From: Sphagnum compactum
Lineage: Eukaryota > Bryophyta > Sphagnopsida > Sphagnales
DNA length: 64,000 bases
Reading direction: 5' to 3'
NCBI GenBank assembly: GCA_965153455.1
Contig: OZ234501.1
Span: forward strand, 9,052,001 to 9,116,000
Under the pieces are notes generated by a model. The model did no database searches. It had not been told where the DNA came from and worked only from the letters and a program-made list of their open reading frames with translations. Shown here one piece after another: positions 1 to 13,660 of the stretch (positions are counted from its first letter, which is position 1; each line of letters starts with the position of its first letter). The translations under genes were made by a program, and so were the position numbers.

Positions 1-3000
1 ACAAAGCCAGGCCAGTTGTTTGAACTTGCTTTAAAGGGGCAGATCATATCTTCACCAGTTGTTTGCACTTGCCTTAAAAGGGTCAGAGCCCATTCGGCAA
101 TGAGCTGCAGCTTGTTGGTTGTAGCATCATGCTAGATCTCCTGTGTACTAGCAAGTTCCTGATTGGTAAGCATGCCTTACTTGTCACTTAAACCGAGTTA
201 TGGTGGAAGTCCATACATTTATGAATCTTTTTACTGGAGTTTTGGATAGGGTGACAACTGCACTTAGCTTTTGGGATCCCCTGTCCTCCAGCTTCTTGGA
301 GGTTTTACTTTTTAAAGCTTTTTCCTTAGGTACATAGCCTAAAGATGGACCCCTCTGACTCCTGAGATGGGCCCAAGTGAACCAGCACCATGGGTGAAAA
401 GTAGGTAGGTAGGAAGGAAGGGGAATAAAGGGAATAAGAGGCAGGAGGAAGCAACTCCAAAAGTAAGCTAGAAAAGTCTGACCAAGATGGAACTCAATGT
501 GAACTCAATTGTAGTTGGTCATGAAGTTGTCAATAATGGGGTTCCATTCATGGCATTTGGGTGAGGTAATGGGGGAAGGACCATTAGCACAAGGTATGCC
601 CCATTTAACTACCTTGTACATTCCACCCAATTATGGAGTAGCAAAAAATGCCATTATCCATGCAATGTAATAGAGTTTCCGTTGAAGTCACACCTAGTTC
701 AGCCCTTTTTTTTTACCATGTTGATTTGGTCATCCTTTCTTTGTTGTTATCCATAAAGTTTTTTAAATACTTGATAAAATAGCATAAGATTGTTGAGATT
801 AATAGATTAATATTTAATATGATTATGGAGGGTATGTCGGCAGCATTCCTTTGTTTGTCTGTTTCAAGATTTGCTTTCAACATTGTAATCGAAACCAAAC
901 CCCTTTTAGGATCCCAATCCAAACTCGTTTTAGCACCTATGAAAAAGAAGGTGCTAAAAGAAATTTGGTCTTGACTATGGCATCCAATGCAAATTAATTT
1001 AAAACTTTAATGCTTGAGTAACATTTTGACCCTTGTTGGACTCTTAATAAGCAATTTCACCCCCTATTTGAGACACTTTACAAATAATTTTAATATCTTT
1101 AGAACCTTAAGGTAAGATGTCTTGGGCCAAACTCAAGGTTGATTTCTAAAATGCTCATTATAAGGGTTTTTCAAAGTACTTTGAAGTTTTCCTGGTGTTG
1201 AAACTTGAGAGGTTTTTGACTTTTCTGAAGAACTTCTTGTCTTTTCTTTAAAGAACATATATTTCAATTTTGGGTTCAAGATTTTTTTTAAAAAAATCTA
1301 ATACAAGTTTCGCTTTTGATTCTGAAAATCAAACCTGGTTTTGGTTCAATTTTTATTAACTTGAATCAAAACCCATGATTTTAACCTTCGAAACTGGGTA
1401 CTCATCCATCACTAGGTTGGTATGGTGTTGGTGGAATTCCCCCTTCGTAAGGTTAAACTCAAGGGTTTAGGTTCCTGTGACTCACTCAGACTGGAACCGA
1501 GATCCTGTTGTTGGAACCCACACAAAAACATATTATGGAATTAACTTTTTGCTAGATCTAGAATCATGAAAATAACACTCTTGAACTTGGACTTCTTTAA
1601 GTAGACAAGTTGAACTTTTATGAAAAGTTGACAAGGAGGCCGAACTTTAAAAATAAATAATGAGTTTTAATTAGTTGAATCAACAGCAATACAAACCCCT
1701 ATTTTAATTTTTGTAAATCTTTGTACCTGTACAACCTTGATAGAGTGTGTAATGTGTACATGAAACTAGACTCAATTTTCAAACCGAGGTTGGATGTTCT
1801 TCAATATGAGAAAATGTGCTGAAACCAAAAGCACATGATTTAAAGTTATGAAGAACCAGGCTCAAAAACACATCTCAAGTATCTTGGGTCAATTGCAACT
1901 TGAGACATGTGACCGTAAGTATATGGACCATGAAAGCTAAATGATAATAATATTTTGAACTCTTGGATATTGATTTTTTTAAAATTTTAAATAAGCCACA
2001 CGTAGAGCATTTTAGCCCTTGGCTTTCCAAAATATTCCATATTTCTAACTCCTTCACCCAGCAAAAGCCATAGTGCTTTATTCCAAGCTTGGCCTTTCCG
2101 ACCCAAGTAAAGGCTTTGTAAGTTTTGCATCCATGCCTTTTTTTTCTTCTTCTTCTTTTCACTAACAATTTGGATCATAGATGGTATCTTGCACTTTCTC
2201 CCTCAATTTTTCTGGTATCTCTGGCCCACCCCTTCCAACCCCCTTTTTGCATTTGCATATGGAAAGTTGTCTCTTCTGATTGAGACTTGTCCAGTGACCT
2301 TCAAAGGTTGTACCAATTTCAGTTGCATGGAACACGATTGCATCATTTGATTTGCAGATATGCAAATGACAACTTATCCCCTACCCTTGTTATCATATTC
2401 TGGATGTTATGTGATTTGTACTGCGCATCATCTCATGGAGAGCATCAAGTCATAATTTTTTTATTAAAAAAAACTTAGGCACCTACTTACCAAATCACAT
2501 GATCTCTATTTCTTGACATTTGGAAGATACCAATGTCCTTTAGGTTTCATCTTTCTCTTCACAAATACCTGGTATTGGGTAGGCAGTTTTTTTATTTTGT
2601 TATGAACTTCAGTTTCAGGTTTTTTAAAGTTTTCAAAATCAAAGAACCATGGATGTCAGGTTTTACAAAGAAATTAACAATAGAATAACCACCAGTTCCA
2701 GGCTTTTAAAAGATTCCAAGGAAATGGTGGTTTTCCACAAACAACCGGCAAACAATTGACAGTTTAGGGTAGGTTCTTTCCTACCCTAAATTGAGTTTTT
2801 AACAAGGTAGGTTCAGGGTCAAAAACGGTTGTTTGGTTTTATGAGAACCGCGGGTCAAGGGTCCATATCACCCCTTTTCTTTTGTTTTTGAGAAAGTGCC
2901 CACATGGTTACATGAGTCTTGAACTCCAGAGTCCAAGTGGTGATATATTTAAATTATTTGTTAAATGAGCTGGCTATCCTCTGCTGGGCAATGTAGGAAT

Positions 3001-3400
3001 GTGGTGAAGTTCTATATGTTGCAGTAGAAGTGTAGTGGCGATCAGAGGGAAAAAGAGCCATGCCATTACTGGCTACAACCAAAATTTATAAACTGACTTT
3101 AGGTTATTGTCAAGTTTGAGATGGTGCTTAGTCGGGCTCCTCTGCACTGTGAGTATGAAGCAAACTAGTTATCAGAGAACATTCTGCCTAAGAATATTTT
3201 GCAACAAAAATGCTCAAGTTCATATCGTGAATTGTAACAACTTCATTAAGCTTACCAAGATGATGGAATCAAAGCAGCTGCACAGCAGAGCATAGAACAA
3301 AAAATGAGATTAGAACTTGAAATTGCAAGTATGAAGGAGCTAGTACTTGGGTTGTTGTAGGAAAAAAAGGGCTCATATGAAACTATGCATAGAAACTACA
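1..3400. other. Gene-free stretch with degenerate repeats
   Basis: I see no supported gene here. ORFs are short, overlap on both strands and show no recognisable motif. A purine-rich run of AGGT/AGGA repeats lies near 400-440. The part from about 2590 to 2880 is a decayed, reverse-oriented copy of the repeat that fills the intron of gene B near 31.3-32.3 kb; both share CCCTAAACTGTC and a TTTGATTCTGAAAA-like phrase. A related phrase is also seen near 1311-1350. The rest is AT-rich unique-looking sequence. Confidence 0.6.
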
Positions 3401-3413
3401 CCATCTCTAGCAT

Positions 3414-6200
3414 CTATGCAATAACACCATAGCGGTTTGTTGCTTCAATCCAAGCATCAAATGTGGCAACATATGAAAAATTCTCTAAATTAAGGAACTT
3501 TTGGTTGTACATGCCACCTACAAGAGCTAGGTGAGGATCTAAAGTAGCTTGCAGCTTGCTCTTCGAAAAGGCTAGAGATGAAAAACAACGTTCATCTTCT
3601 ACATTCCCTAGAACATGAACTATGGCCATCTTTGCCAACTTAAAATATTTAGGGAAAAAGTGTGTTAAAACTTGATATGCATGCATCACAAATTTACAAT
3701 ATCACAAAATTTCAATAGAATTCATGCAAAAATCATAAAAAATTTGTTTGTGCAAAATCCATGGACTTCAAAGTGTAAAAATGACACGACAAGTATATAT
3801 ATTATTTTTATGTAAATGATGTGTCTTTTCTACTTGTGATATCTTGATGTAAAGTGCGTACAATTTACATTTTAACTAAATTCGTGCAATTATTGTGATA
3901 TAAATTTGGATAAAACTATGAGATTTTTGTGTATTAAAAATGAACATTCACGTATGTCATTCAAAAAAAAAATGTCTCATTCATTTAAATATTTAAATAT
4001 TAAATACATACAAATATCATTCATATTAACCATGACATAAAATTTGTGAAATTTTTATATGAACCTGTGAAGCCTAATTCACAATTGGGGTACTATTTTT
4101 TGGACACATGACCTAAGGACTTTGTTTTTGTTATCTTTCAAATAAAAATCTACATGGAATAAATTTAAGTGCAAAAAATTGGATAATTCAAATTATGTTA
4201 ATTTTCATGGTGGTGGTAATTTTTCACATGCGTATGTAATTATGCATCAATATTTTGGTAAGAAACCAAAAATGCAAAAAATGAATACATAAGCTTTTAT
4301 AGACAACTTGACATGTTTTCTTACATGATTATTTCCTGCACATGTTGCTGACACTTGGGGCCACCAAATCTTAGCCTAGTGAATACAAAAAATCAACCAA
4401 ATGGCAAAAAAAAAATCATTTTCCTTGAAGCCCTTTCGGAATGGATTATGTAGCCTTCAAAAAATTTATATCGTATATTATCTAATCAAATGCATTATAT
4501 GAACATTGCCAAACATAGATGTATGCATTATTTATCCATAAATGTTTTTTGAAATCAATTGCACTATTTAATACATTCCTTTTGATTCCTTCAAAATGAA
4601 AATGCAATTAAAACAAGGACTCAAATTATTTAAAAGGATTCAAAAACACATATATACTTTTTTTTTCTTTTTTATTAAATTAACATGACATCATTCTAAT
4701 TATAATCATACACCAATCCATTATAGTCATGAAGTTATAAATGTAGTAAAATTCCAAAATAGTCCTTTGTAATCTTTTTTTCATTAGATCGTCCTTTTTG
4801 GTACCCCGATCAATTATGTCCCCAGTAGGATCAACAAGCAATGTTAGATTAACTTGCAAGTGTAACCAACTTTGCATATCAACAAACTTGAATTTAGTTT
4901 TTAAACCACAAACATACAAAGTTCAAATCAATAGACATTGAAAAAAAGGTTGAAAGAAAGTACCTTGGTAGTTTGGTTGCTTGAATTATCCATAGCCATC
5001 TTGGCCAAAAGTGGCCTATATTCTACAAGAATTATTCTCAAAAGATCCAACAAAGAAATCCAACGGGTTTTCACATTCTTGAACATTTTAAGTTCCTTTG
5101 TTTGCATCCTATCAATAAATTTAATGAACTTAGGGTGCCTCTTTGGGCTGTGAGCAAAATATGCATGAGAACTTTGTAGTAAATCCACTATGTTATTAAC
5201 AATTCCCAAGGTTAACAAGGTTTTGAATGCAAGATTGCATCCATGAGCCATGCAATGAACATTAATGGAAAACGATGCATAATTTGTGTTGATTTGTTTA
5301 GTGACACTAGTTTTGGTGCCTTAGAATGTACTTACCCCATCAGCCCCAAAACAAAGCAACTTTTGAAATACAGAAACTAGATTCAAGTTCCTCCCTTCTG
5401 CACAGCCTTGATGATCACAATAGTACAGTTGTCAGTTCCTATTCCATCAACAACCCTCTAAAGAGAAAGCAACATGGGAACTCTCACCCAATTTTACATC
5501 ACATTTGTGTGTATGGAAATCCAACTCCCATTATCCACAATGTTCACCTCATCACATGAAAAGGCCACATAGTTAGCAATGAAAATAATGGCCAAAATAG
5601 CTTCAGTCACTTGAGCATACATAAATTTTGCCATTATCTAACTTGAACTATCAAATTAGTGCATTTTGGGGTTTTTAAACACATTAATGAAAGAATACAA
5701 TGCATTTTTACTCTCATATTCTACCATAGGATGACTCCTTTCCAAGATTTGGAACAATGTGGCAAATTGGACCTTCTTTCTTTCCATCTCAATGTGAGTA
5801 TTCTTATTAATCTACTATAAAACACTAACAAGTGTTCAAGCATAAAATGGAGCTTGGGTTTTTTTTGTGTTCATAAATCTTTGCTACTTACTAATTTCCT
5901 TTTTTGACATTACTTCCCTTCCTCTTGGACTCATGTTTCATCAGTGTATCCCACTTGGGAACAAGCAAGTAGGACTTCTTATCAATGGTGTTACAAACCT
6001 TGAACATGACATTATGAAGAACACCATCAATGGTAAGGACACCTTGAGCCCAATGCAACTTAGCAACCCATTCAAGTTGAAACTTTTGGGTATGATCATA
6101 AGACTTTTCCAACTGATGAGATGGAGGACAAGGCAACAAATCAAGATCTAACTTTGTATCATGCAAATCACTTAAATCGACAAACATATCTATGTCATGG
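3414..6200 (-). pseudogene. Decayed hAT-type transposase (DUF4371-like)
   Basis: On the minus strand, read from high to low coordinates, separate frames carry successive parts of one hAT transposase. About 6187-5891 is an N-terminal zinc-finger-like region with QLEWVAKLHWAQGVL and LLVPKWDTLMKH, a form seen in plant hAT proteins. About 5640-5300 includes SCDEVNIVDNGSWISIH but with stops. About 5251-4928 has MAHGCNLAFKTLLTL and NVKTRWISLLDLLR, the family's H-C and TRW region. About 3689-3414 is the C-terminal dimerisation block with VEDERCFSSLAFSKSKLQ. Stops and frameshifts interrupt every part, so it cannot make a transposase. The stretch 4680-4919 should be the linker but is not clearly recognisable. 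I did not find the terminal inverted repeats or an 8-bp target duplication. The family call rests on motif recognition, not an alignment. Confidence 0.75.
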
Positions 6201-6529
6201 AAGAATTGACATATAAGTTATCACTCGAATTGGGTCGCCCAGATGGTGGAAATAAAAAAGTTGCATAAAAAAACAACCCAAAAGAAAATGGTGCATGAGA
6301 AGGTAATTAAGAAAAAATAGAAACATCAAAAGGCCCACCAACAAAAATAGTTTTAGGAAATGGCAAGGGTGAAACGACATCAGTTACATGAATTGAAAGT
6401 GATGCATTAATGGTGGGTTCAGGAAAATGTGGCACAAGAACAATTGGCCTTGAAGATTTTGATGGGCCATCACCATCAAAAAGCAATGGCATTGAATTAT
6501 AGACCAACCACAGAGGTTTTGCATTCAAC

Positions 6530-9500
6530 GCATTTCTACTACTAGAAAAACACTTGCAACAAAGCGGGCTTGGATTTGGCTATGGACCTTGCTACTAACT
6601 CCAACGATTTTCGCTTTGACATACTGACCACACACACCACAAACACAACCAAAACCACAACAACACAAGGAAGATGCAACAAAGCATGATACTAAAGCTT
6701 AAACCCAAATAAAACGCAAGACCTCCAATTGTAAAGAATGCAGAACCTTAAGTGCATTGCATATTGAAATCTAAAAAGATGGAGCTTGAAAATGTACCTT
6801 ATTAAATATTTGACTTCAAAACAACCTCCACATCTTTTAGCAAGAATCCAAATCTCGTTTGGGAAGAATCCTTCTTCATTTTATGGCAGCATTCATTCAC
6901 GGTTTCAACATAAACAAACTTGAAAACACTCTCCCAAATTGCACATTGCACAATGAAAACCATGGTTGGCTGCTAGTAAATGCAATGATCTAGAAATCTT
7001 TGCCTCGAAATCTAAAGCTTCTCCAATTGAATGACATAATTTCTAGATGGTGGCACTAAGCACTAATCAATTCTCTACTTGAACAAGGCAAGCAAGTAAC
7101 AAGCTCTACTTGTGAGAGTGAAAGTGATGACGACAAATGCTACCTGTCTCGGCAAACTAGCTAGTGATGCCAAACCCTAAACCCTAGCTGCAACTGGCTA
7201 CTATGGATGGCCATATCAGCCATTATGGCTACATCATGCAGTGGTGATGGCATAAGATGGCAATGGACAGCTTTGGGCGATTGAAAAATTGATGGCAATA
7301 GGGTCGTTGGCCGATGAAGTCATTTGCCTACAATGCCAGATGTCGTTGATATGATCTGGTTACTAGTCACTTTTTTTTCCTTTTTTTTTTTTGCACGTAC
7401 CTGTTGCCCTGTAATTATTTATAGTGCTTCCTGGCTATATTTTGCCAGAAAAAAAGGGCTGGTCTATATAGTTCAACCTTACCTGCTAGATTTTTCTTTG
7501 AAAAATACTATGGAATGTTATTCCAAGAGGTATGTTATTTCATAAACCCACAAATTTCTTTGGAGATGAATGCAAGGAGTCAAAAGTGTAAGGTAAAGCC
7601 CAAGGCACCAGGCAGGGCCAAGTGCGGGCATAATTCCAGTAAAACTCGTGGCTGAAGGATTTGATACCCAACAGGTCAAATGAGAAAAAAGTTTTTAAAA
7701 TGGGGGGGATTTTGAAAATGGAATTTCTGCTCTGGCAGAAACAAGGTCTGGGAGTCTCAAATTTAATTTCCAGCATTACAACCATTGAGGAATAAGTATG
7801 CAAAATACATCTTGTGTTGTGCATATGTAACAGTAACCCAAACGGTTTTCAATTTTCAAAAATTTCAACAAATGTCAACAAAATTTTCTCATTTTTTGGC
7901 TAAAACTTTTGCAAATTATTTTGTGCCAAACATCAGTTGTAGGTATGGTAGTGGACCATTACTTTTGGAGGTACTGCCTGCGCATTGGCCTTTCATGCCA
8001 AGTTTGTTGAAAGATTTGTTCATTGCAACCTGCAGTTAATCGTTTGCTCTCCTAGAATTTGGTAAAAGATTCATGAATCAGAAGCAGCAGGTTGCTGAAG
8101 AACAGTATATTGTCAACTATTCAGGTGGTAGATGGTGTACCAACAACCAACTTTAGGGCCTTCAGCTTATTTGTTGCCACTCAATGAGCTCTGCAAAATA
8201 GGTGCTCCTCTTGCCTCATGCTCCAACATTGGATCTCTTTTCATAATTGGAAGACACAGGGTTTCAGCATTAATATTTGAGACACACCAAATTTGAATAG
8301 AGGTTATTGATAAAATGGTCTTTTCATTATCCTTTGTTTTACACAACAATGGATGCTATGGGAGGAAATTTGGACGAGATTCGTTTCAATTTTAGTGGAA
8401 TGGGATGATTAGCTGCACATAGTCTTTATAGACCATGGACCCTTTAAAACTGGACACGGTGTTCTGTTTTGATTGTGTTTTGAAATTGACACTTTTGACC
8501 CAACATTGCCCAAACATGTTTGCATTTTTTCCTCTGCCATTGTGCCAAGTGAAATACTGAAGTTGTTTCAATTGAAAGTGGTGGAATCATTATCAACCAA
8601 GAATAACTAAGTATCTTAATTTCCCCATATACTACCCTCAGAGTGTCATTAAGTATAAGTTTGTGGAACTCTGTGTGTGGAGCTTTGACATTTCATGTTT
8701 ACTCCACACGCATCAATACATGGGACTCATGAATCATCATCTTCAAAGATATGATGTACTATAGACTTTGGATCGTAAATTTAGAGCACAAACCCAAGGG
8801 CGCTATCAGGATGGTACAGTGACTTGTGTGATCTAGTGACTTTTGTGATCTAGAGATGAGACATATATTTTTTGTACTGCAGACTTTGGATTGTAAGTTG
8901 ACAGAAACTACAAACTTCAAGGAGTAAATCAAAATGTGTACAGACTAAGGCACTTTCATAATGAACATATAATACAAATTTTGTACTAAAGACTCTGGAT
9001 TGTAAATTTAGAGAACTCCAATCAAGATGGTACACTAATTTAAACATAAATTTTGAGAATAGAGAGTAAGTTCTAAAAAAAGTAACAATTAAATATTCAA
9101 CAAGAAGCCATAAAATAATAATTAAAATAGCCAAAAATATGAGACCAGGAAAGGAAAAAATTTACTGAAGTTCTGACAGAAATAAATAAATTTGTGACTG
9201 GCTTGTTGACCACATCTAGGTACACTTCTTCATTACAGGATCCATTTCTAACTCATGGTACAAACTGCAATATCTCTAGAAACACTGCAATGAACATACA
9301 TCTCTATAACAACCCCCTATAGACAATCATACCACCAATATTATAGAGGATTGCTATACTCACCAATATTGCTGTCATGCAATTAATATCTCAAAAATCT
9401 GAATTTATGTCCCACCTTAAAACCTTTGCAGTTCAATGTGTGTACTTCAATGAGTTATAATGGAGTCAACAAAACTCCCTGTAGTTGAATGGCCAGCTTC

Positions 9501-10469
9501 CACCTTCACACATGCAAAAAAGAGAACTTGGCATCAGTAGACAGACATTTAAGAATTGAAGGAAAAAACCTAGAAAGCATTGTCGCAAGAATTGTAGATA
9601 GCCAAATTATAGATCATCTGACATATTGCTATTGTTCAAAGATCAAGAACCTAAAACTTCCTTGCCATTGAAATAAGACATCAAAGTCTTTACAAAAACT
9701 TCTTGTGTCGAATACATACCTTCAAAAGTATTGAGAACTTCTCTGTATTTATGAATTAAGTCAACTTGATTAGAATTGATTGATGACCTAAGCCATAGAG
9801 ATTTCAAACTTGACAACATATCAGCAAATATCAGCAGGTATTGCTCCACACTTATAATGAAAGTCAATCTGATTCAATCCGAAAAGAATTGAAAAACAAA
9901 CAAATTATAAAGTTTTGAATGTTTTAGATTTGATGCAGTTTTAGACTCAGGACCAGCTTGATTGGGTTACTGCAACTTGGACCTTTGAAATAGGTTGCCC
10001 AAACCTGAAATAGTAAATTTTCACACTTTCTACATCAAACCCATAGTTATTCATGAACACCAAAGCTCATCAAATGATGTTAGTGCCCTCCACAAGGCTA
10101 TAACAAAGTAAAGTAATATCAAATGTTCTTGTACACACCATCAACATCTAAATCAAGTATAGTTCAAAGACAGCAAATCAAGGAACAAGCTTGTACAACA
10201 GTGATGACATCTTGAATGACATCTCTCTAAGTGCCACAAAGTTCCTAATTCAAACATAACTGATAATTCATTACAACATGATCATCACAAATGGTATAAA
10301 ACCAATCAAGTAATGACATCAAGTACAATTATCAACACAAAAGGTACCAATACCCATCGTGTAAAGGCCTACCCAAATGCAGAATTTTTGTAAGCACACC
10401 AGGTAAATGCATCAGGTATATCCAAGAAACTTGCCTGCAAAATTTAAGGAGAGAATATTACCAGATATA
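6530..10469. other. Gene-free stretch; telo-box and weak 113-bp repeat
   Basis: No coding region can be supported. At 7172-7187 there is a short AAACCCTAAACCCTAG telo-box-like motif, as found in plant promoters, but no convincing ORF follows. Around 8753-9040 three loose copies of a unit of about 113 bp recur, each with a TACT..AGACT(T/C)TGGAT(T/C)GTAA core. The part adjoining gene A (9.9-10.47 kb) is its downstream flank. Polypurine and T-rich tracts account for the low-complexity ORFs near 7.3-7.5 kb. Confidence 0.5.
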
Positions 10470-11606
10470 TCAGGTGCTCAAATCAGATCGACCTGGGTCA
10501 CATAAGATCTGGCGCATAGCAGCCATACATAGTCCGCCGAATGCAATGAGGGATATAATAATCCATGTTTCATAGGAAAACAAGAGTGCCCAGATGTTAC
10601 TACACTTGTTTTTCTTAAGCTTTGATTTCTTGACCATTCGACGTCTGATGCTCTGCAAGTTGAAATCTGTTCCTTGTCGTTTGAGTTCTTCAACCCTCGC
10701 AACAAATGCCTGATAAAAGCATTTTGGTGTGCAGTTCCAGAGTCAAACATAGCAAGAACCTAGTGAGGATTTTGTACACACGCAGAAAAGAAAAAACACT
10801 TACTTGAATGCTTCACAAGTTGTGATGACTCTTGTTAGGGGGTTTCAAAACATAGCGGAGTCCTCACTACTGTCGAATGCTCTCGCTACAAGAACCCAAG
10901 CCCAAGAGTGTGTAGAGAGAGATAACCCTACCTTTCGTGTAGGAGTTTCCGATTTTATAGTCATCTTCAACTCTCTAATGGCCGCGTTCTTTTGTCCCAT
11001 TCCAATCACAGCGGCAGCCGTGGCTAACGCAGAGAGCGCTAACGGGAAACCAACGTTATGGCACTGCAACAGATTCGATTGCGCCACTGCCGTAATAAGC
11101 AAACCCTGAAAAGCACTATAAAATCCTACCACCTGATAAATCTCATTCCTGATGCTGCGAACTTCCTTGTTCTTTTTGTCAACTCGTTTGACGAACAATT
11201 CGGCAGTATTCTGCCATTCTTCCAATGCTACTTTACACATATTGATCTGCGTTGCTTCCAAACCCCTAATCGCCAACAAAGGCCGAATCTGCCTCTCACC
11301 ATCCGTCATCTCACCCTCCCCCTTCTCCACATCATGGCCTACCTCTGCATTCGTTGTCTTTGCCCTTTGACTCGAGCTCCCAGCAAAACCCCGCTTTGGG
11401 GAAACAAGAGAGATTCCATCAAAAGTTCCTAGTGCGCCCTCCTCTCCCACTCTGGCTTGAGCTCCGTCTTGAGAGTTGGCTGCCTGAGGAATTTCTGCTC
11501 CAGCAGCTGCTTCAGCTGATGATTCTTCACTCTCTGCTAGGACTCTATCATTGACATCCAGACGACACTCGTCTGGCGTTGCTCTGGTGTGTTGGGCTTG
11601 ATCCAT
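10470..11606 (-). CDS. Unknown membrane protein family, copy A (two exons)
   Basis: Exon 1 is 11606-10932 (225 codons from ATG 11606); exon 2 is about 10710-10470. The donor AAG|GTAGGG and acceptor TTTTATCAG|GCA lie at the same protein position as in copy B, giving a 221-bp intron. An acidic, Ala/Glu-rich variable N-terminus precedes the conserved core: INMCKVALEEWQNTAEL, then RSIRNEIYQVVGFYSAFQGL and a hydrophobic segment ending in VIGMGQKN. Two membrane spans are likely in exon 1 and a third (ETWIIISLIAFGGLCMAAM) in exon 2. The start at 11606 is chosen because upstream codons lack similarity to B, although the frame is open to 11861. Exon 2 has one extra A in an AAAA run at 10680-10683 relative to B, shifting the third span out of frame; an acceptor 22 bases downstream (exon from 10688) would restore it. 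The function is unknown. Confidence 0.65.
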
Positions 11607-12047
11607 TTGCGGGTACCTAGTCGATCTATTGGCAGCTGCAGCTGCCGTCTCCTTTCTCACACACGAAACCAGTACGCAACCGCAATGGGTGGACGTTGTA
11701 GATGATGAGCAAGCGCGTTGTTCCCACTTCCTGCTGCCGCTCGTCTCGGTCCATAGATTCTGCCGCGATTCCCCAAGCTCCTGAAACGACCTTGCAGCAT
11801 CTGCAACTTGGGCCAAGTTGAACCTGGGATTCTGCCGTTGACTGCAACCTTCCGACAACACTGCGCGTGGGGCCGCAGCGACAGCCGAGAGAGAGCCCCG
11901 CGAGAGAAGACCCGTAACCGGCGGTTTCGACCTGGTTGCCTGGTATAACCGTCCTTAATGCGAGTGAGGTACCCTCTTATTCATCCACGAAGAGAGCGAC
12001 TATGATATTTTCATCCAGATGCACAAAGTGACGTATTATGACCGGTG
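11607..12047 (-). promoter_or_regulatory. GC-rich upstream region of copy A
   Basis: This stretch lies directly upstream of the chosen start of copy A and is much richer in G+C and CpG than its surroundings, as expected for a plant promoter and 5' UTR. I cannot place a TATA box or a transcription start. The open frame continuing to 11861 has no similarity to copy B, so I treat it as non-coding. Confidence 0.4.
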
Positions 12048-12250
12048 TCTAGGGGCCGGCCACCACCTGCAAGGGGCATCCAGCAGCTGTGGAGCTGCGT
12101 ACGAGCGTACGCAGCTCCACAGCTCCTTTGCATGTAGGCAGATCCACAGTTACTGGACACCCAGCCGGCCACGGCCTGCAGCTGCCATCCAGTAACTGTG
12201 GAGCTGCACTGGACGCCCATTGCAGGTGGTAGCCGGTAGCCGGCCCCTGC
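12048..12250. repeat. GC-rich foldback element with nested palindromes
   Basis: The outer arms are GGGGCCGGCCACCACCTGC near 12051 and its imperfect reverse complement, ending CCGGCCCC, near 12223-12247. Inside is a near-perfect 40-bp palindrome at 12085-12124: 19-base arms separated by AG. A further set of CAGTAACTGTGGAGCTGC-related segments repeats in both orientations at 12140-12215. The element is strikingly GC-rich for this window. It looks like a foldback MITE, but I found no clear target duplication. Confidence 0.65.
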
Positions 12251-12579
12251 ACACTCTGGCTACTGTCCGTGACCAGTTTCTAGACAGCATAGTTTGACAA
12301 GTAGCAACCTTTCTTGTGGCTGGATATACATAGCCAAAAAGCTATATTACAAATTCTAAAATCATACGCTTTTTCAGATTTTCAATAGTCAGAATTCGAC
12401 CAAAATTTAAGGAACACTGCCAGATTTCTCTACATCGTTCAATTAGGTAGCCAAAACTACAGAAGGATCTTTATTTTATTTTCATATCTAGCCTGTAACC
12501 AATTGTGACTAAATCCTCTTGTGAATCGTAGTCAAGTTGGCTACAACACAAAATTGCAATGAAAAACATTGATAGGTAG

Positions 12580-13660
12580 TAAACTATTGATATGAAGGCA
12601 TTTGGTACACTACTCATGGGTGAATGGTATATTGGTATTTTCTAAATTGACACCTAGCATATGTTTCCTGCCACTTTTCACTTGTAAGGCTTCAATTGTT
12701 ATATGCCACTTATTTTTTGATACACTAAAAAAAAATTCAATTGAAAGTTATGATGCATGTCTAAACATAACACGTTACTATGTATGTGGTTATTGTAAGA
12801 TAGTTGTTAATGTATCAAAAAATATTAATACACTATTCACATGATGTTTGACCAATGCATTTCAATCTATTACTATTTTTTCACACATGACAAATTGATG
12901 GCTACATATTGAAAAATTGGCACCTAGTCTACATTTCTTATCATTTCAATTGTAACAAATTGTTATTTGCCATGTGTTTTTTTATACACATTAAGGATTT
13001 GATGATACATTAAAAAAAATTCAATTGAAAGTTGTCATGCATGTTTAAACATAACCAGGGTGGGAATTTTTTTTGAAATACATGGACAAGAGGTTGCCAT
13101 GTTTTTATGTCTATGGTTATTGTAAGATAGTTGTTAAATGTATCGAAACATAACAATACACTATTCATATTTGTGAACACTACATTTGATATATCACCAT
13201 TTGTTTTTCACATGTGACAAATGGACTGATGCATATCAAAAATTGATATCTAGTCTATGTTTTCCACCATTTTTCAAACATAACTAATATTGTTATTTGT
13301 TAGTATTTTTAATACGTTAAAGATTTGTTCACACATTAATGATTCTTTTATGCATTGAATTTTTTTTCAATTGACAGTTGTTATGCATGCCTAAACATAA
13401 CAAGGGTGAAAATGTCTTATCAAAATGCATGGACAAACAGTTGGCATGTTTCCAAGTTTATGGGTAGGGTGAAATAGTTTTTATTTAATAAATTAAAAAA
13501 TGTTAATGGCACATGATGTGAACAATACATTTAGTGTATTATCATTATTCCACACTTGATAAGTAATGACTACATATGAAAACTTGACACTTAATATATG
13601 TTTCCCATCACTTTTTGATTGTAGTTAGTTGTTATTTGCCACTTGCATTTTCTAAATTTG
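12580..13660. repeat. Degenerate tandem repeat, unit about 270-340 bp
   Basis: A block recurs with anchors near 12643, 12912, 13236 and 13578. Each copy has a TTGACACCTAGTCTATGTTTCC-like segment (positions given, variants differ), then CAATTGAAAGTTGTCATGCATG and CTAAACATAAC. About three and a third copies are visible, with internal indels. No ORF of note is present. It resembles a decayed satellite or the internal repeats of an unidentified element. Confidence 0.6.

Noticed and set aside
7172-7187. Interstitial telomere tract
   Set aside because: Only two AAACCCT units; a telo-box-like motif, not a telomeric array.
11607-11861. Upstream extension of the copy A frame (85 extra codons)
   Set aside because: No similarity to copy B, odd composition and GC-rich promoter-like character; ATG 11606 fits the family better.
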